Source: Halomonas llamarensis
GTDB lineage: Bacteria; Pseudomonadota; Gammaproteobacteria; Pseudomonadales; Halomonadaceae
Length of the DNA stretch: 64,000 nucleotides
Direction: 5' to 3'
Assembly: GCF_023555005.1 (NCBI RefSeq)
Contig: NZ_JAMJPJ010000008.1
Location: forward strand, 1-64,000
Part shown: positions 49,850 to 58,828 of the stretch, in pieces
Layout: every line of letters starts with the position of its first letter
Numbering within the stretch: the first letter of the stretch is position 1
Program-made: the position numbers and the translations under genes
Notes under the pieces: model-generated
Database searches by the model: none
What the model saw: only the letters and a program-made list of their open reading frames with translations
What the model was told of the DNA's origin: nothing

Positions 49850-52330
49850 ATGACAATGCCTACTTTGGAAAAGACAGTGACTATAACGCTGCCGGATGGC
49901 GCCGAGTGCCATTTTGATCACCGGGTTAGTGTCGCCGAGGTGGCGCACGCCATTGGCCCTGGGCTGGCGAAACAGACCCTGGCCGGTAAGCTCAATGGTC
50001 GCCTGGTCGATGCCTGCGAGGTGATTGATCACGATGCCCAGCTGCAGATCATTACCCCCAAGGATGATGAAGGGCTTGAGATTATCCGCCACTCCTGTGC
50101 CCATCTGGTCGGCCATGCGGTTAAGCAGCTTTACCCCAGCGCCACGATGGTGATTGGCCCGGTGATTGACGCTGGTTTCTACTACGATATCGCCTTTGAG
50201 CGTTCCTTTACGCCGAGTGATCTCGCTGCCATCGAAGCGCGGATGCACGAGTTGATCGCCCAAGAGTATGAGATTGTAAAACGCATGACGCCGCGGGATG
50301 AAGCGGCCAAGCTGTTCAAAGAGCGCGGTGAAACGTACAAGCAGCGCCTCATCGAAGAGATGCCTGAGGAGATCACCAGCGTGGGACTCTATATCCACCA
50401 AGAATATATGGATATGTGCCGTGGCCCCCACGTGCCCAATACCCGCTTTCTCAAAGCGTTCAAACTGACCAAGCTGGCCGGCGCCTACTGGCGGGGCGAT
50501 GCCAACAACGAGCAGCTACAGCGCATCTATGGCATCGCCTGGGCGGATAAAAATCAACTGAAAGCGTATTTGCAGCGCCTTGAAGAGGCGGAAAAACGCG
50601 ACCACCGACGCCTGGGCCGGGGTTTTGATCTGTTTCATTTTCAGGAAGATGCGCCGGGCGCGGTGTTCTGGCACCCCCGCGGCTGGGCGGTTTTCCAGCA
50701 ACTGATCGACTATATGCGCCGCCGCCAGCAGGCAGCGGGCTATGTGGAGGTCAACTCCCCCGATGTGATGGATCGCAGCTTGTGGGAAATCTCCGGCCAC
50801 TGGCACAACTACCGCGAGCATATGTTCACTACCGACACCGAGGATGGCCGCTCGCTGGCGCTCAAACCGATGAACTGCCCCGGCAGCGTGCTGCTCTACC
50901 GCCACGGTTTAAAAAGCTACCGCGACCTGCCCATTCGCATGGGCGAGTTTGGCAAGGTGCACCGCTACGAGCCCTCCGGCGCGCTCCACGGGCTGCTGCG
51001 GGTGCGCCACTTTACCCAGGACGACGCCCATATCTACTGCACCCCGGGCCAGATGGATGCCGAGTGCCGAGATGTGGTGGCCTTGGTGCTGGATATCTAC
51101 CGCCAGTTCGGCTTTGAGGATGTGCGTATCAAACTCTCTACTCGGCCAGAGAGCCGCATGGGTGACGATGCCAGTTGGGATCTGCTGGAAGGCGCGCTGG
51201 AGCAGGCGTTGACGGGTATGGGCCTAGCCTATCAGCTCAACCCCGGCGAAGGCGCCTTCTACGGCCCGAAACTTGAGTTTGTGCTACGTGACGCCATTGG
51301 CCGCGACTGGCAGTGCGGCACGCTTCAGGTGGATATGAACCTGCCCGAGCGTTTTGGCCTGGAGTACGTGGCTAAAGACGGCCAGCGCAAGCGCCCCGTG
51401 ATGCTGCACCGGGCGCTGTTTGGCTCACTAGAGCGCTTTATCGGCATTCTGATTGAGCACTATGCGGGCAAGCTACCAACTTGGCTGGCGCCGGTCCAGG
51501 CAATGGTAATGTCGATCACCGAAGAACATGCCAGCTATGCTCAGGTTGTGGCACAGTTGCTCAATGGGGCAGGCGTACGTACCGAGACTGACGTGCGCAA
51601 CGAGAAAATCGGCTATAAAATTCGCGAACAAACCCTGCAGCGCATCCCCTTTCTGCTGGTGGCCGGTGCCAAAGAGCGTGACTCGGGCACCATCGCATTG
51701 CGCACTCGGGAGGGCGATGACCTGGGTGTATTGCCTGTTGATCAGGCTATGTCTTACCTGTCAGAGCATACTCAAGCACCGGACGCGCTTGAGTACCAAG
51801 CCGCTCAGCAGCGCCTTTTTGAGCAATTGCGCGCCCAAAAGGATATTGGGCAAGCGGGTTCAATATTTTCGTCGAGAGTCTCCGTTGAGCAGGTAGAAGA
51901 GGGTGACTTGTTAGCCCCCAAGTTTGACGCACAAGGTTTGCTTACCTGCGTTACCACCGATGCCACAACGGGTGATGTGCTTATGGTGGGCTATATGAAC
52001 CAATCCGCCTTGGCAAAAACTATTCAAACCAAAGAAGCTCACTATTGGAGCCGATCACGGCAAATGCTCTGGCATAAAGGTGCGACCAGCGGCTTGGTAC
52101 AAAAAGTGGAAGAGTTACGTGTTGACGACGACCAAGATGCGGTGTGGTTACGTGTCGGCGTGGCAGGATCGGGAGCCAGTTGTCATGTTGGCTACCGTTC
52201 ATGCTTCTATCGTCGCATTCCGGTCGGCTTTGAGTGGCAGCCAGGCGGCGCATTGATATATGTGGAGCCCTCAAAAACGTTTGATCCAAAACAGATATAT
52301 GGGGATCTACCCAACCCGACCATTCTTTAG
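49850..52330 (+). CDS. Threonyl-tRNA synthetase fused to phosphoribosyl-AMP cyclohydrolase (ThrRS-HisI)
   Basis: An 826-residue protein read without interruption. Residues 1-65 are the TGS domain and 66-225 the editing domain (His81, His85, Cys190, His194). Residues 245-535 are the class II catalytic core with zinc ligands Cys343, His394 and His520 all present. Residues 540-650 are the anticodon-binding domain. After a linker, residues 687-826 are a complete HisI domain: [52 protein letters not shown]. HisI opens the ring of phosphoribosyl-AMP in histidine synthesis. In the usual DCDxD motif the zinc Cys is Asp760 (DDDQD); Cys778 and Cys785 remain. It shares a Zur-type operon with cysS and gamma-CA. 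Confidence 0.92.
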   Translation: MTMPTLEKTVTITLPDGAECHFDHRVSVAEVAHAIGPGLAKQTLAGKLNGRLVDACEVIDHDAQLQIITPKDDEGLEIIRHSCAHLVGHAVKQLYPSATMVIGPVIDAGFYYDIAFERSFTPSDLAAIEARMHELIAQEYEIVKRMTPRDEAAKLFKERGETYKQRLIEEMPEEITSVGLYIHQEYMDMCRGPHVPNTRFLKAFKLTKLAGAYWRGDANNEQLQRIYGIAWADKNQLKAYLQRLEEAEKRDHRRLGRGFDLFHFQEDAPGAVFWHPRGWAVFQQLIDYMRRRQQAAGYVEVNSPDVMDRSLWEISGHWHNYREHMFTTDTEDGRSLALKPMNCPGSVLLYRHGLKSYRDLPIRMGEFGKVHRYEPSGALHGLLRVRHFTQDDAHIYCTPGQMDAECRDVVALVLDIYRQFGFEDVRIKLSTRPESRMGDDASWDLLEGALEQALTGMGLAYQLNPGEGAFYGPKLEFVLRDAIGRDWQCGTLQVDMNLPERFGLEYVAKDGQRKRPVMLHRALFGSLERFIGILIEHYAGKLPTWLAPVQAMVMSITEEHASYAQVVAQLLNGAGVRTETDVRNEKIGYKIREQTLQRIPFLLVAGAKERDSGTIALRTREGDDLGVLPVDQAMSYLSEHTQAPDALEYQAAQQRLFEQLRAQKDIGQAGSIFSSRVSVEQVEEGDLLAPKFDAQGLLTCVTTDATTGDVLMVGYMNQSALAKTIQTKEAHYWSRSRQMLWHKGATSGLVQKVEELRVDDDQDAVWLRVGVAGSGASCHVGYRSCFYRRIPVGFEWQPGGALIYVEPSKTFDPKQIYGDLPNPTIL

Positions 52331-52629
52331 GGTTATTCATGAGAGATAGGTAAAAAAGCAGCTTTTTTCGAACTCTCCAGTTCATGGCAACGGACGCGAT
52401 GCGCCGTTACCAAGTGGCTTTTTGCCCTAAAATGATATGTTATATCGTGTTTTAAGTGAGGTTTACATATAGGTGACCAACGCTTGGGAACGGCTACTGC
52501 GGAGAAAACAGCGAACCGAGAGGTATTCCATGACTCGTATTTAGACCTACTGCAAGTTTAAGTTTTGAGGCCAAGGCACGCCAAGAGCGCTAGGAGCACC
52601 ATTACCGCAAGGCGAAGTGGGAGTAGATT
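52331..52629. other. Intergenic region between thrS-hisI and the COG0523 gene
   Basis: 299 bases. They contain a Zur-like palindrome (52432-52448), an A/T-rich symmetrical stretch just after the stop (52352-52369) that may aid termination, and a broken small reading frame starting at 52530 (MTRI, stop, TYCKFKF, stop, then after a frame change EAKARQER, stop, EHHYRKAKWE). The latter looks like a decayed small gene, but I recognise no family. Confidence 0.5.
52432..52448. promoter_or_regulatory. Candidate Zur operator upstream of the COG0523-folE2 pair
   Basis: ATGATAT-gtt-ATATCGT is a 7-3-7 palindrome with one mismatch, flanked by A and T runs and including the half site GTTATAT. It fits the Zur consensus less well than the site at 45568. 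Its place before a zinc metallochaperone and folE2 supports the call. Confidence 0.5.
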
Positions 52630-53718
52630 ATGATGCAAGGTCAATCGTTACTGCCGATCAATGTATTGACTGGGTTCTTGGGGAGTGGAAAAACCACACT
52701 CCTGAACAGATGGGTTAACCAACCCTCTATGCGCAATACCCTGGTGGTGATCAATGAGTTTGGTGATATCGGATTGGATCATCAGCTGATCACTCACAGC
52801 GATGAACAAGTGGTCATCGAAATGAGTACCGGCTGCCTATGTTGCACGCTACGTGGTGATCTGAGCCGGACGCTGCAAGAAGCGCTTGACGATATAGCGG
52901 CACAAGACAAACCCCAGCCTTCCCGAGTCGTCATTGAAACCACTGGGCTAGCGGAGCCTACGTCTTTGCTGAAACTGCTGATGACGGATCACTGGCTAGC
53001 GCACCGCTTTAAGCTTGATAGCGTGGTGTGCTGCGTTGATGCGGCAAATGGTTTAGCAACGCTCGACGCCCACTGGGAGTCGCAACAGCAAATCGCGGTG
53101 GCCGACAAACTGCTAATGACCAAAACCGACCTGGCGAGCGAAGAGGGTGTGTCCCAACTGGCGAATCAATTGGCCAAGTTAAACCCAGCGGCGGAGCAGT
53201 GGCAGGTGATCAACGGCGAACTTTCGGCGGATTTGCTGGTGGGGGCAGGATTATATGGTGGCGACACCAAGGGTTTTCAGGTGGAGCAGTGGCTTAAAGC
53301 GGGCAGCTACGCTGTACATCAAGCAGACACTCATCCAGACGCTTTTTCCGCGCCGCTGAACCGTTCGCCATTGAGTACCCATCCGCCCGGTGGCTCCCCT
53401 CACAGCGACGGCATTAATGCTTTCTGCTTTAGCGTTAACGAGTTAATTGAGCCTGATGCCCTAGAAAGCTGGCTGGATATTTTGATGTCATTAATGGGCG
53501 ACAAAATGCTGCGCATTAAAGCTATTGTGCACCTCACTGACCGGGAGGCGCCGCTAGCGTTACATGGTGTGCAACATATATTTCACCCGCCTGCGTCCCT
53601 GCCGGCAAACAGTGTGGGCGACCGCGTATCGCGCTTTGTGTTTATTACCCAAAACGTTGCGCCTGACACCGTGGCTGAGCTTTACAACTTCTTTCACTCT
53701 TCTAAAGAGGTAGACTAA
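52630..53718 (+). CDS. COG0523-family GTPase, zinc metallochaperone (ZigA/YciC-like)
   Basis: A 362-residue G3E GTPase. Walker A is TGFLGSGKTTLL, the metal-binding CxCC is in STGCLCCTLRGDL, switch/Walker B includes VVIETTGLAEPTSLLKLL, and the base-recognition loop is LLMTKTDL. Residues about 265-362 form the C-terminal CobW domain. COG0523 proteins of this subgroup insert zinc into client enzymes when zinc is scarce and are typical members of Zur regulons. His residues in the 240-260 loop (HPDAF, STHPPGG, PHSDG) may add metal affinity. GGGAG lies six bases before the ATG. Its stop shares one base with the folE2 start. Confidence 0.92.
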   Translation: MMQGQSLLPINVLTGFLGSGKTTLLNRWVNQPSMRNTLVVINEFGDIGLDHQLITHSDEQVVIEMSTGCLCCTLRGDLSRTLQEALDDIAAQDKPQPSRVVIETTGLAEPTSLLKLLMTDHWLAHRFKLDSVVCCVDAANGLATLDAHWESQQQIAVADKLLMTKTDLASEEGVSQLANQLAKLNPAAEQWQVINGELSADLLVGAGLYGGDTKGFQVEQWLKAGSYAVHQADTHPDAFSAPLNRSPLSTHPPGGSPHSDGINAFCFSVNELIEPDALESWLDILMSLMGDKMLRIKAIVHLTDREAPLALHGVQHIFHPPASLPANSVGDRVSRFVFITQNVAPDTVAELYNFFHSSKEVD

Positions 53719-54620
53719 TGACCGTTTTAACCTTACCGGATATTGCCAGCCAAACCACTCGCTTATCGAGTACGTTGGCCTGGGTGGGCATGGAGGGCAT
53801 TGCGCTACCTGTCCAGCTTGGCACTCACAGTGTCACGGCCAAACTGGACGCGGGGGTTAGCCTCGATGAGAGCGAAGCGCGCGGTATCCATATGTCGCGG
53901 CTCTATTTGGCGCTGGAACCGCTTGAAGACGCACCGCTTACCTTGCCAACGGTCAAGGATATATTAGACGCTTTTTTAACCAGCCAGGATGGGTTGTCCC
54001 AAGATGCGTACCTGAATGTGGAAGGCGAACTGCCGCTTAAGCGGCAAGCCTTGATTAGTCCGCTCGCCGGGTGGAAAAACTACCCCTTTTCACTGCGCTG
54101 CCAATTAACGCCCGATGGTTTTCGAGCTGACCTGGAGCTGACGGTGGGCTATTCGTCTACTTGCCCCTGCTCGGCGGCGCTGGCGCGGCAGTCTATCCAG
54201 CAAGCCTTTGAAGAAGATTTTTCAGAAATCCCGCTAACCCAATCGGCGGTATCGGCTTGGCTGGGCAGCGAAGAGGGCATATTAGCCACGCCCCACAGCC
54301 AGCGTAGTTTTGTCGAGTGCTCGCTACGATTATCCGAGGACGAAAACATTGAATCACCCGTAGCGGATTTGATGGACAATTTGATCAATCGTATTGAGGA
54401 AACACTCGGCACAGCGCTGCAAACCGCCGTGAAGCGCATCGACGAGCAGGCCTTTGCCCTTGCCAATGGGCAAAACCTGATGTTCTGCGAAGACGCGGCA
54501 AGGCGTGTGGATAAAGCTCTGCGGCAAGCGCCGGGGGTAGCCGGTTTCAAGCTGAAAGTCGTGCATGCCGAGAGTCTTCATGCTCACAATGCGGTGGCGC
54601 GCAGCGAGTGGAATGGGTGA
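53718..54620 (+). CDS. folE2: GTP cyclohydrolase IB (FolE2)
   Basis: A 300-residue enzyme that makes dihydroneopterin triphosphate from GTP, the first step of folate synthesis. It belongs to the IB type, which does not need zinc and is used when the zinc enzyme FolE fails. Typical segments are ARGIHMSRLYLALE, YSSTCPCSAALARQS with the metal-site Cys, HSQRSFVECSLRL, and FCEDAARRVDKAL. It overlaps the COG0523 gene by one base (TAATG). Zinc-repressed folE2 next to COG0523 is a known arrangement in pseudomonads and relatives. Confidence 0.95.
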   Translation: MTVLTLPDIASQTTRLSSTLAWVGMEGIALPVQLGTHSVTAKLDAGVSLDESEARGIHMSRLYLALEPLEDAPLTLPTVKDILDAFLTSQDGLSQDAYLNVEGELPLKRQALISPLAGWKNYPFSLRCQLTPDGFRADLELTVGYSSTCPCSAALARQSIQQAFEEDFSEIPLTQSAVSAWLGSEEGILATPHSQRSFVECSLRLSEDENIESPVADLMDNLINRIEETLGTALQTAVKRIDEQAFALANGQNLMFCEDAARRVDKALRQAPGVAGFKLKVVHAESLHAHNAVARSEWNG

Positions 54621-54854
54621 GCGCCTCCATTATGAAAAGTGGTAGGTCGCAGTTTTGAATCAGCGTGTTAGCGGTATCTTTCTTCCCCGATTCAGAATGG
54701 GAATTTAAGCATGCCTGGCGGTCTTGGTCTTGCCAAATCGTAAGTGGCTATTGAGGGGTGAGGGTTGTATTTCCCTTCCACGTCTCCATCTAAGTGTATA
54801 AGGCACTATGCGAAATAACCTGACATGCATGCCTATACCGAACAGGAGTTCTCA

Positions 54855-55544
54855 ATGAGCAAACGTATTCTTGTGGTGCTGACTTCGCACGACCAGCTAG
54901 GTGACACCGGTAATAAAACGGGCTTCTGGTTGGAAGAGCTCGCGGCGCCTTACTATGTGTTTAAAGATGCCGGGGCTGAACTTACGCTAGCGTCTCCTCT
55001 AGGGGGGCAGCCGCCGCTAGACCCAACCAGCGATGCGGAAGATAGCCAAACCGACGATACGCGTCGTTTCAAACAGGATTCAGAAGCACAAGCGGCGCTG
55101 GCGGCGACCCATCGGTTGGGCGATATGAAGGCCAATGATTTTGATGCGGTCTTTTATCCTGGCGGCCATGGCCCGCTATGGGATTTGGTCGATGACCCGG
55201 ACTCCATTCGTCTCATTGAAACCTTTATCGCCCAGGGCAAGCCGGTAGCCAGCGTTTGTCACGCGCCGATTGTGCTGATCAACGCCAAAGACGCCGCAGG
55301 CGAGCCGCTTGTCAAAGGCCGAGCAGTGACTGGCTTTACCAACGGTGAAGAAGAGGCGGTAGGCCTCACACAGGTTGTGCCGCACTTGGTGGAAAATGCA
55401 CTGCAAGCGTGTGGCGGCAAGTACAGTAAGGCAGGCGATTTTACCCCTTACGTGCGTGAAGATGGCCAGCTGATTACCGGCCAGAACCCGCCGTCTTCCG
55501 CGCCGACGGCAGAGGCATTGATTGCTTGGCTTGAACGCGCTTAG
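54855..55544 (+). CDS. DJ-1/PfpI-family protein (Hsp31/glyoxalase III-like)
   Basis: A 229-residue class I glutamine-amidotransferase-like protein. The nucleophile elbow is PVASVCHAPIVL with the reactive Cys. The Glu/Asp region lies in the VFYPGGHGPLWDL segment, and the start reads ILVVLTSHDQLGDTGNKTGFWLEELAAPYY (positions 4-33), the pattern of Hsp31-like family members. Roles known in the family are methylglyoxal removal and protein deglycation or holdase activity. AGGAG lies seven bases before ATG 54855; a longer in-frame reading of ten codons is unlikely. It ends at a bidirectional terminator. Confidence 0.88.
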   Translation: MSKRILVVLTSHDQLGDTGNKTGFWLEELAAPYYVFKDAGAELTLASPLGGQPPLDPTSDAEDSQTDDTRRFKQDSEAQAALAATHRLGDMKANDFDAVFYPGGHGPLWDLVDDPDSIRLIETFIAQGKPVASVCHAPIVLINAKDAAGEPLVKGRAVTGFTNGEEEAVGLTQVVPHLVENALQACGGKYSKAGDFTPYVREDGQLITGQNPPSSAPTAEALIAWLERA

Positions 55545-55572
55545 TACGAGTTAGCGTTGCCATCTCCGCAAA

Positions 55573-55600
55573 AAGCCCCGTTCAAAACGGGGCTTTTTTG
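55573..55600. terminator. Bidirectional terminator between the DJ-1-like and M42-like genes
   Basis: AAGCCCCGTT (55573-55582) pairs with AACGGGGCTT (55586-55595), with A-rich sequence before and a run of T after. Confidence 0.9.
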
Positions 55601-55642
55601 TAACGGGGTTTTGTCGATAAAGCGTAAGCCAATCGGTAACGG

Positions 55643-56920
55643 TTAGCTGTCTTTATCGTCGTCTTTTTCGCTTTCGGGTTTCTCACTGCCTTGATGGCTA
55701 AGCGGGCTGGCTTGATCGAGGCGTGGGTGGTTATCGAGAAACTCACGCTTAATATCCGGCAATTTATCTAGCGACTGGATGGTATGCGTGAGCGCGTGAA
55801 TGGCGGCGAGAACGTCTTGGGTATTGCCGGTTTCCGAGATGGTATGCATATTGCGGATCGGAAAGCCGATAGACGTGGCAGCGCTATCCACCGAGGCCAA
55901 TACGCCCGCCATGCCATCGGTGCCGGTATCTACGCCGACGATATCGCGCTGCATGGGGATGTCGTGTGCTTTAGCGGCCTGGGCGATAACACGGTTTAAC
56001 TGTTCGCTGGCGATAGAACCGACGGCCATCGTGAAACCTTTGCCCATTTCTAACGGCTGCATGCGCTTATCACCGATGCCCGGGGCGGCGACGTAATCGT
56101 GGTTCACATCGACGCCAATCAGCGCATCGGGTTTGAGTTCGCCAGCGAAAACGCGGCTACCGAAGCGTCCAATTTCTTCATAACTGGCAATCGCAAACAT
56201 TACGCGTACTTGCTCGGTGCCGCCTGCTTCGGCAATGAGCCGGGCAATTTCGCTGGTGACAAAGCAGCCCAAGCCGTTATCTAGGTAAGCCCCAAAAAAG
56301 GTGTCGGGGCTAAAGCCGTGGCGAATCGGGCGGTCGAAGATAATCGAATCGCCGGGTTTTACACCTAGATTCAGCACCTGCTGCTTTTTGTTCTCGCCGT
56401 GGATTTGTAAATCCAAGTAGATCTGCTCTTTCTTTAAGCCTTTGCTGCCATCGCGCATCGCGGGGTCGGAAAAGTGGATGGCGCCGAGGGCTTCAACGGT
56501 GCCACCTTCAATGCTGCGGTAGCTGCCCGGTGCCTCCGGGTCTTCGCTGAACAGTTTAACCTCGTGGCCGATCAGCACGGTCGGCAAGAAAGAATCGGTG
56601 TTGATCCAGATTTTGCCGTCGTCACCGATTGAGCGCACTTGCATACGGATCTTGTCCGCGTGGCCGATGATCATCAGCTTGAACATATCATCGCGGCCGG
56701 GGTGGGTGTCGAGTACAACGCCGGCGTTGCCGCGGAACTGGTGTAGGTGCCAGTCGCTGGGTGCAAAGCTCTCAAAATGTGGCTTGAGCACACCGTACGT
56801 CATCGCGCCTTCCAAGCCCACGGGGCTCGGGGCGGCAAGAATGTCGCGCATCAGTTTAAACTGCGCGTCGGGCATTGGCTGGGTCCAGGGGGTCGTGTCG
56901 TGAGTTGTGCTATCGCTCAT
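55643..56920 (-). CDS. M42-type metallopeptidase (aminopeptidase family)
   Basis: A 425-residue protein of the M42 (glutamyl aminopeptidase/cellulase M) type. Metal and catalytic residues are seen in MIIGHADKIRMQV (His, Asp), GAYLDNGLGC (Asp), ASYEEIGRFGSR (Glu-Glu), GVDVNHDYVAA (Asp) and FPIRNMHTISETGNTQD (His). It is longer than most members (about 350) because of an N-terminal extension and an acidic, Lys-rich tail (EKPESEKDDDKDS). It should remove amino acids from small peptides in the cytoplasm and uses zinc or cobalt. AGGAGC lies seven bases before the ATG. Confidence 0.85.
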   Translation of the reverse strand: MSDSTTHDTTPWTQPMPDAQFKLMRDILAAPSPVGLEGAMTYGVLKPHFESFAPSDWHLHQFRGNAGVVLDTHPGRDDMFKLMIIGHADKIRMQVRSIGDDGKIWINTDSFLPTVLIGHEVKLFSEDPEAPGSYRSIEGGTVEALGAIHFSDPAMRDGSKGLKKEQIYLDLQIHGENKKQQVLNLGVKPGDSIIFDRPIRHGFSPDTFFGAYLDNGLGCFVTSEIARLIAEAGGTEQVRVMFAIASYEEIGRFGSRVFAGELKPDALIGVDVNHDYVAAPGIGDKRMQPLEMGKGFTMAVGSIASEQLNRVIAQAAKAHDIPMQRDIVGVDTGTDGMAGVLASVDSAATSIGFPIRNMHTISETGNTQDVLAAIHALTHTIQSLDKLPDIKREFLDNHPRLDQASPLSHQGSEKPESEKDDDKDS

Positions 56921-57097
56921 TAAAGGTGCTCCTTGATGGTGCTGTGATAAAAGCTTGTGTTAACACCCCATCTTAACAGCGGGTGGTTAATGACTTGTAC
57001 ATTCTTACAACGGCTGACCGACAATTTTCCCGGTGGGCTTAGGCATTTGCGCCAAAATCGACTAGCATGACGCGTTTTTCCCCATAGGAAGAACGAT

Positions 57098-58570
57098 ATG
57101 ACGTCTGCCACTCAACCAAGAATTCAGTGGCTTGGCCGCTGGGGCTTTTTGCTGGCTGCCACAGGCTCCGCCGTGGGGCTGGGCAATATCTGGAAATTCC
57201 CTTATATCACCGGCGAATTCGGCGGCGGTGCCTTCGTGCTGGTCTATCTGGCGTGTATCTTAGCCGTTGGTGTGCCGGTGATGATGACGGAAATCGCTTT
57301 TGGTCGACGTGGGCGCGGCAGCCCGATCGATGCGATTCGTCGCGTGGTCAATGAATCCGGTGGCGGCTCAGCATGGTCGCTGATCGGCTGGATGGCCATG
57401 CTATGCGGCTTTTTGATTCTGTCGTTTTATGTCGTGGTAGCGGGCTGGTCGTTCTCCTATCTTTGGAAGATGCTTAGCGGCGGCTTAAGCGGCGAAAACG
57501 TGGATGACATGGTGGCGGTGTTTGTTGCTAATAACGAAAACCCGCTCAATCTGGGCTTTTGGAGCACGCTTGTGGCGCTGTTAACCATGTTCATCGTGGG
57601 CAAAGGCGTGCAAGAAGGGATCGAAAAAAACGTCAGTTGGATGATGCCGGGGCTGGTGGTGATGCTGTTGGTGCTGATCGTTTACGGTATGTTTTCTGGT
57701 GGCTTTGGTGAAGCGGTGACGTTTCTTTTTTCCTTTAACGCCGGGAGTCTTTCAAGCGAGGGGATGCTGGCCGCATTGGGGCATGCGTTTTTTACTTTGT
57801 CGCTGGCGTCTGGGGCCATTCTGACGTACGGCAGCTACCTACCCAAAAACGCCTCGATTGCCCGAACCACATTGGGGGTGGCGGCGGCTGATACCGTGGT
57901 CGCGCTGATGGCAGGATTGGCGATCTTTCCGGTCATCTTTGCTAACGGGATGAACCCGGGCCAAGGGCCGGGGTTGATCTTTATGAGCCTGCCGCTGGCA
58001 TTTGACGCCATGCCGTTTGGCACGCTGTTTGGCATTCTCTTTTTTGCCATGCTTTCCATGGCGGCGCTGACCTCGTCGATCTCAATGGTTGAAGCAACGG
58101 TTTCCTGGCTGTGCGATAATAAAGGGCTTTCCCGTCGGGCGGCCGCCTGGGGCACCGGTATCGTGCTGTGGCTGGTTAGCACCTTGGCTATGCTGTCATT
58201 CAACTTGGGGGCCGAGTGGATGCTGGCGGGAAAAAACGTGTTCGACTGGCTTGATTATCTTACTGCGCGCTGGATGATGCCGCTGGGCGGGTTGGGCACG
58301 GTGGTGCTGGCCGGTTTTGTGCTCAAATCTGACGCCTTTCGTGAGGAACTGGGGCTGTCACCGCTACTTTACACGCTGTGGCTGACCATGGTGCGTTATG
58401 TAACCCCGCTGGGCATACTGGTGGTTTTTACCGATGCCCTGGGGATTTATTCGGTCACCTTTGCGGCACATTGGCCGTGGCTGCTGGCGATTCTGGTGGT
58501 GATGGTCGCCGTGGGTGAGGGGCTGAGCCCGCGCTTGCGCCAAGCACTTACTACCCCTGCCCGGCCATAA
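57098..58570 (+). CDS. Sodium-dependent transporter of the NSS (SNF) family
   Basis: A 490-residue inner-membrane symporter with 12 predicted helices, as in LeuT-like transporters. Helix 1 carries FLLAATGSAVGLGNIWKFPY, which forms the Na+ and substrate sites, followed by GGGAFVLVYL. Helices 6-8 include AFFTLSLASGAILTYGSYLP and ALTSSISMVEATVSWL. NSS members of this bacterial branch take up amino acids or osmolytes with Na+. The substrate is unknown. GGAAGA lies six bases before the ATG. It is a single-gene unit. Confidence 0.92.
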   Translation: MTSATQPRIQWLGRWGFLLAATGSAVGLGNIWKFPYITGEFGGGAFVLVYLACILAVGVPVMMTEIAFGRRGRGSPIDAIRRVVNESGGGSAWSLIGWMAMLCGFLILSFYVVVAGWSFSYLWKMLSGGLSGENVDDMVAVFVANNENPLNLGFWSTLVALLTMFIVGKGVQEGIEKNVSWMMPGLVVMLLVLIVYGMFSGGFGEAVTFLFSFNAGSLSSEGMLAALGHAFFTLSLASGAILTYGSYLPKNASIARTTLGVAAADTVVALMAGLAIFPVIFANGMNPGQGPGLIFMSLPLAFDAMPFGTLFGILFFAMLSMAALTSSISMVEATVSWLCDNKGLSRRAAAWGTGIVLWLVSTLAMLSFNLGAEWMLAGKNVFDWLDYLTARWMMPLGGLGTVVLAGFVLKSDAFREELGLSPLLYTLWLTMVRYVTPLGILVVFTDALGIYSVTFAAHWPWLLAILVVMVAVGEGLSPRLRQALTTPARP

Positions 58571-58627
58571 CACGCTTAAGGCATCATTTCTGTGCTTTTA
58601 TGGATCATATAGATTACGCCAGTCTCG

Positions 58628-58720
58628 CTAGCGGGCAAGCCACATGCCTACCGCTACAGCGCTTAATACGGTGATAAAAAAGATCCAGTTACGGGTGCGG
58701 GTATCGCGGTGGGGTTTCAT
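58628..58720 (-). CDS. Possible 30-residue single-span membrane peptide
   Basis: A short frame encodes MKPHRDTRTRNWIFF followed by ITVLSAVAVGMWLAR, with a hydrophobic helix at about 12-28 after a basic head. GAGGT lies four bases before the ATG, and a TAG ends it. It lies in the 258-base gap between the NSS transporter and the hydrolase gene, on the opposite strand to both. NSS transporters often have tiny helper proteins, but those normally follow in the same direction, so that link is doubtful. Coding status rests only on the site and the amphipathic/hydrophobic pattern. Confidence 0.45.
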   Translation of the reverse strand: MKPHRDTRTRNWIFFITVLSAVAVGMWLAR

Positions 58721-58828
58721 GCAGACCTCTTGTAATCTAAAGGGGAATAGGCGCCAGTATCGCTAACGATATGACGGATGAAGCGTTGTGATGGTAGCGA
58801 CTTACGCTTAACGGGTGAAGGAATTGAG

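Noticed and set aside
49850-52330. Possibility that thrS and hisI are separate genes
   Set aside because: No stop, start or ribosome site lies between the domains, and the linker is in frame, so a fusion is the plain reading.
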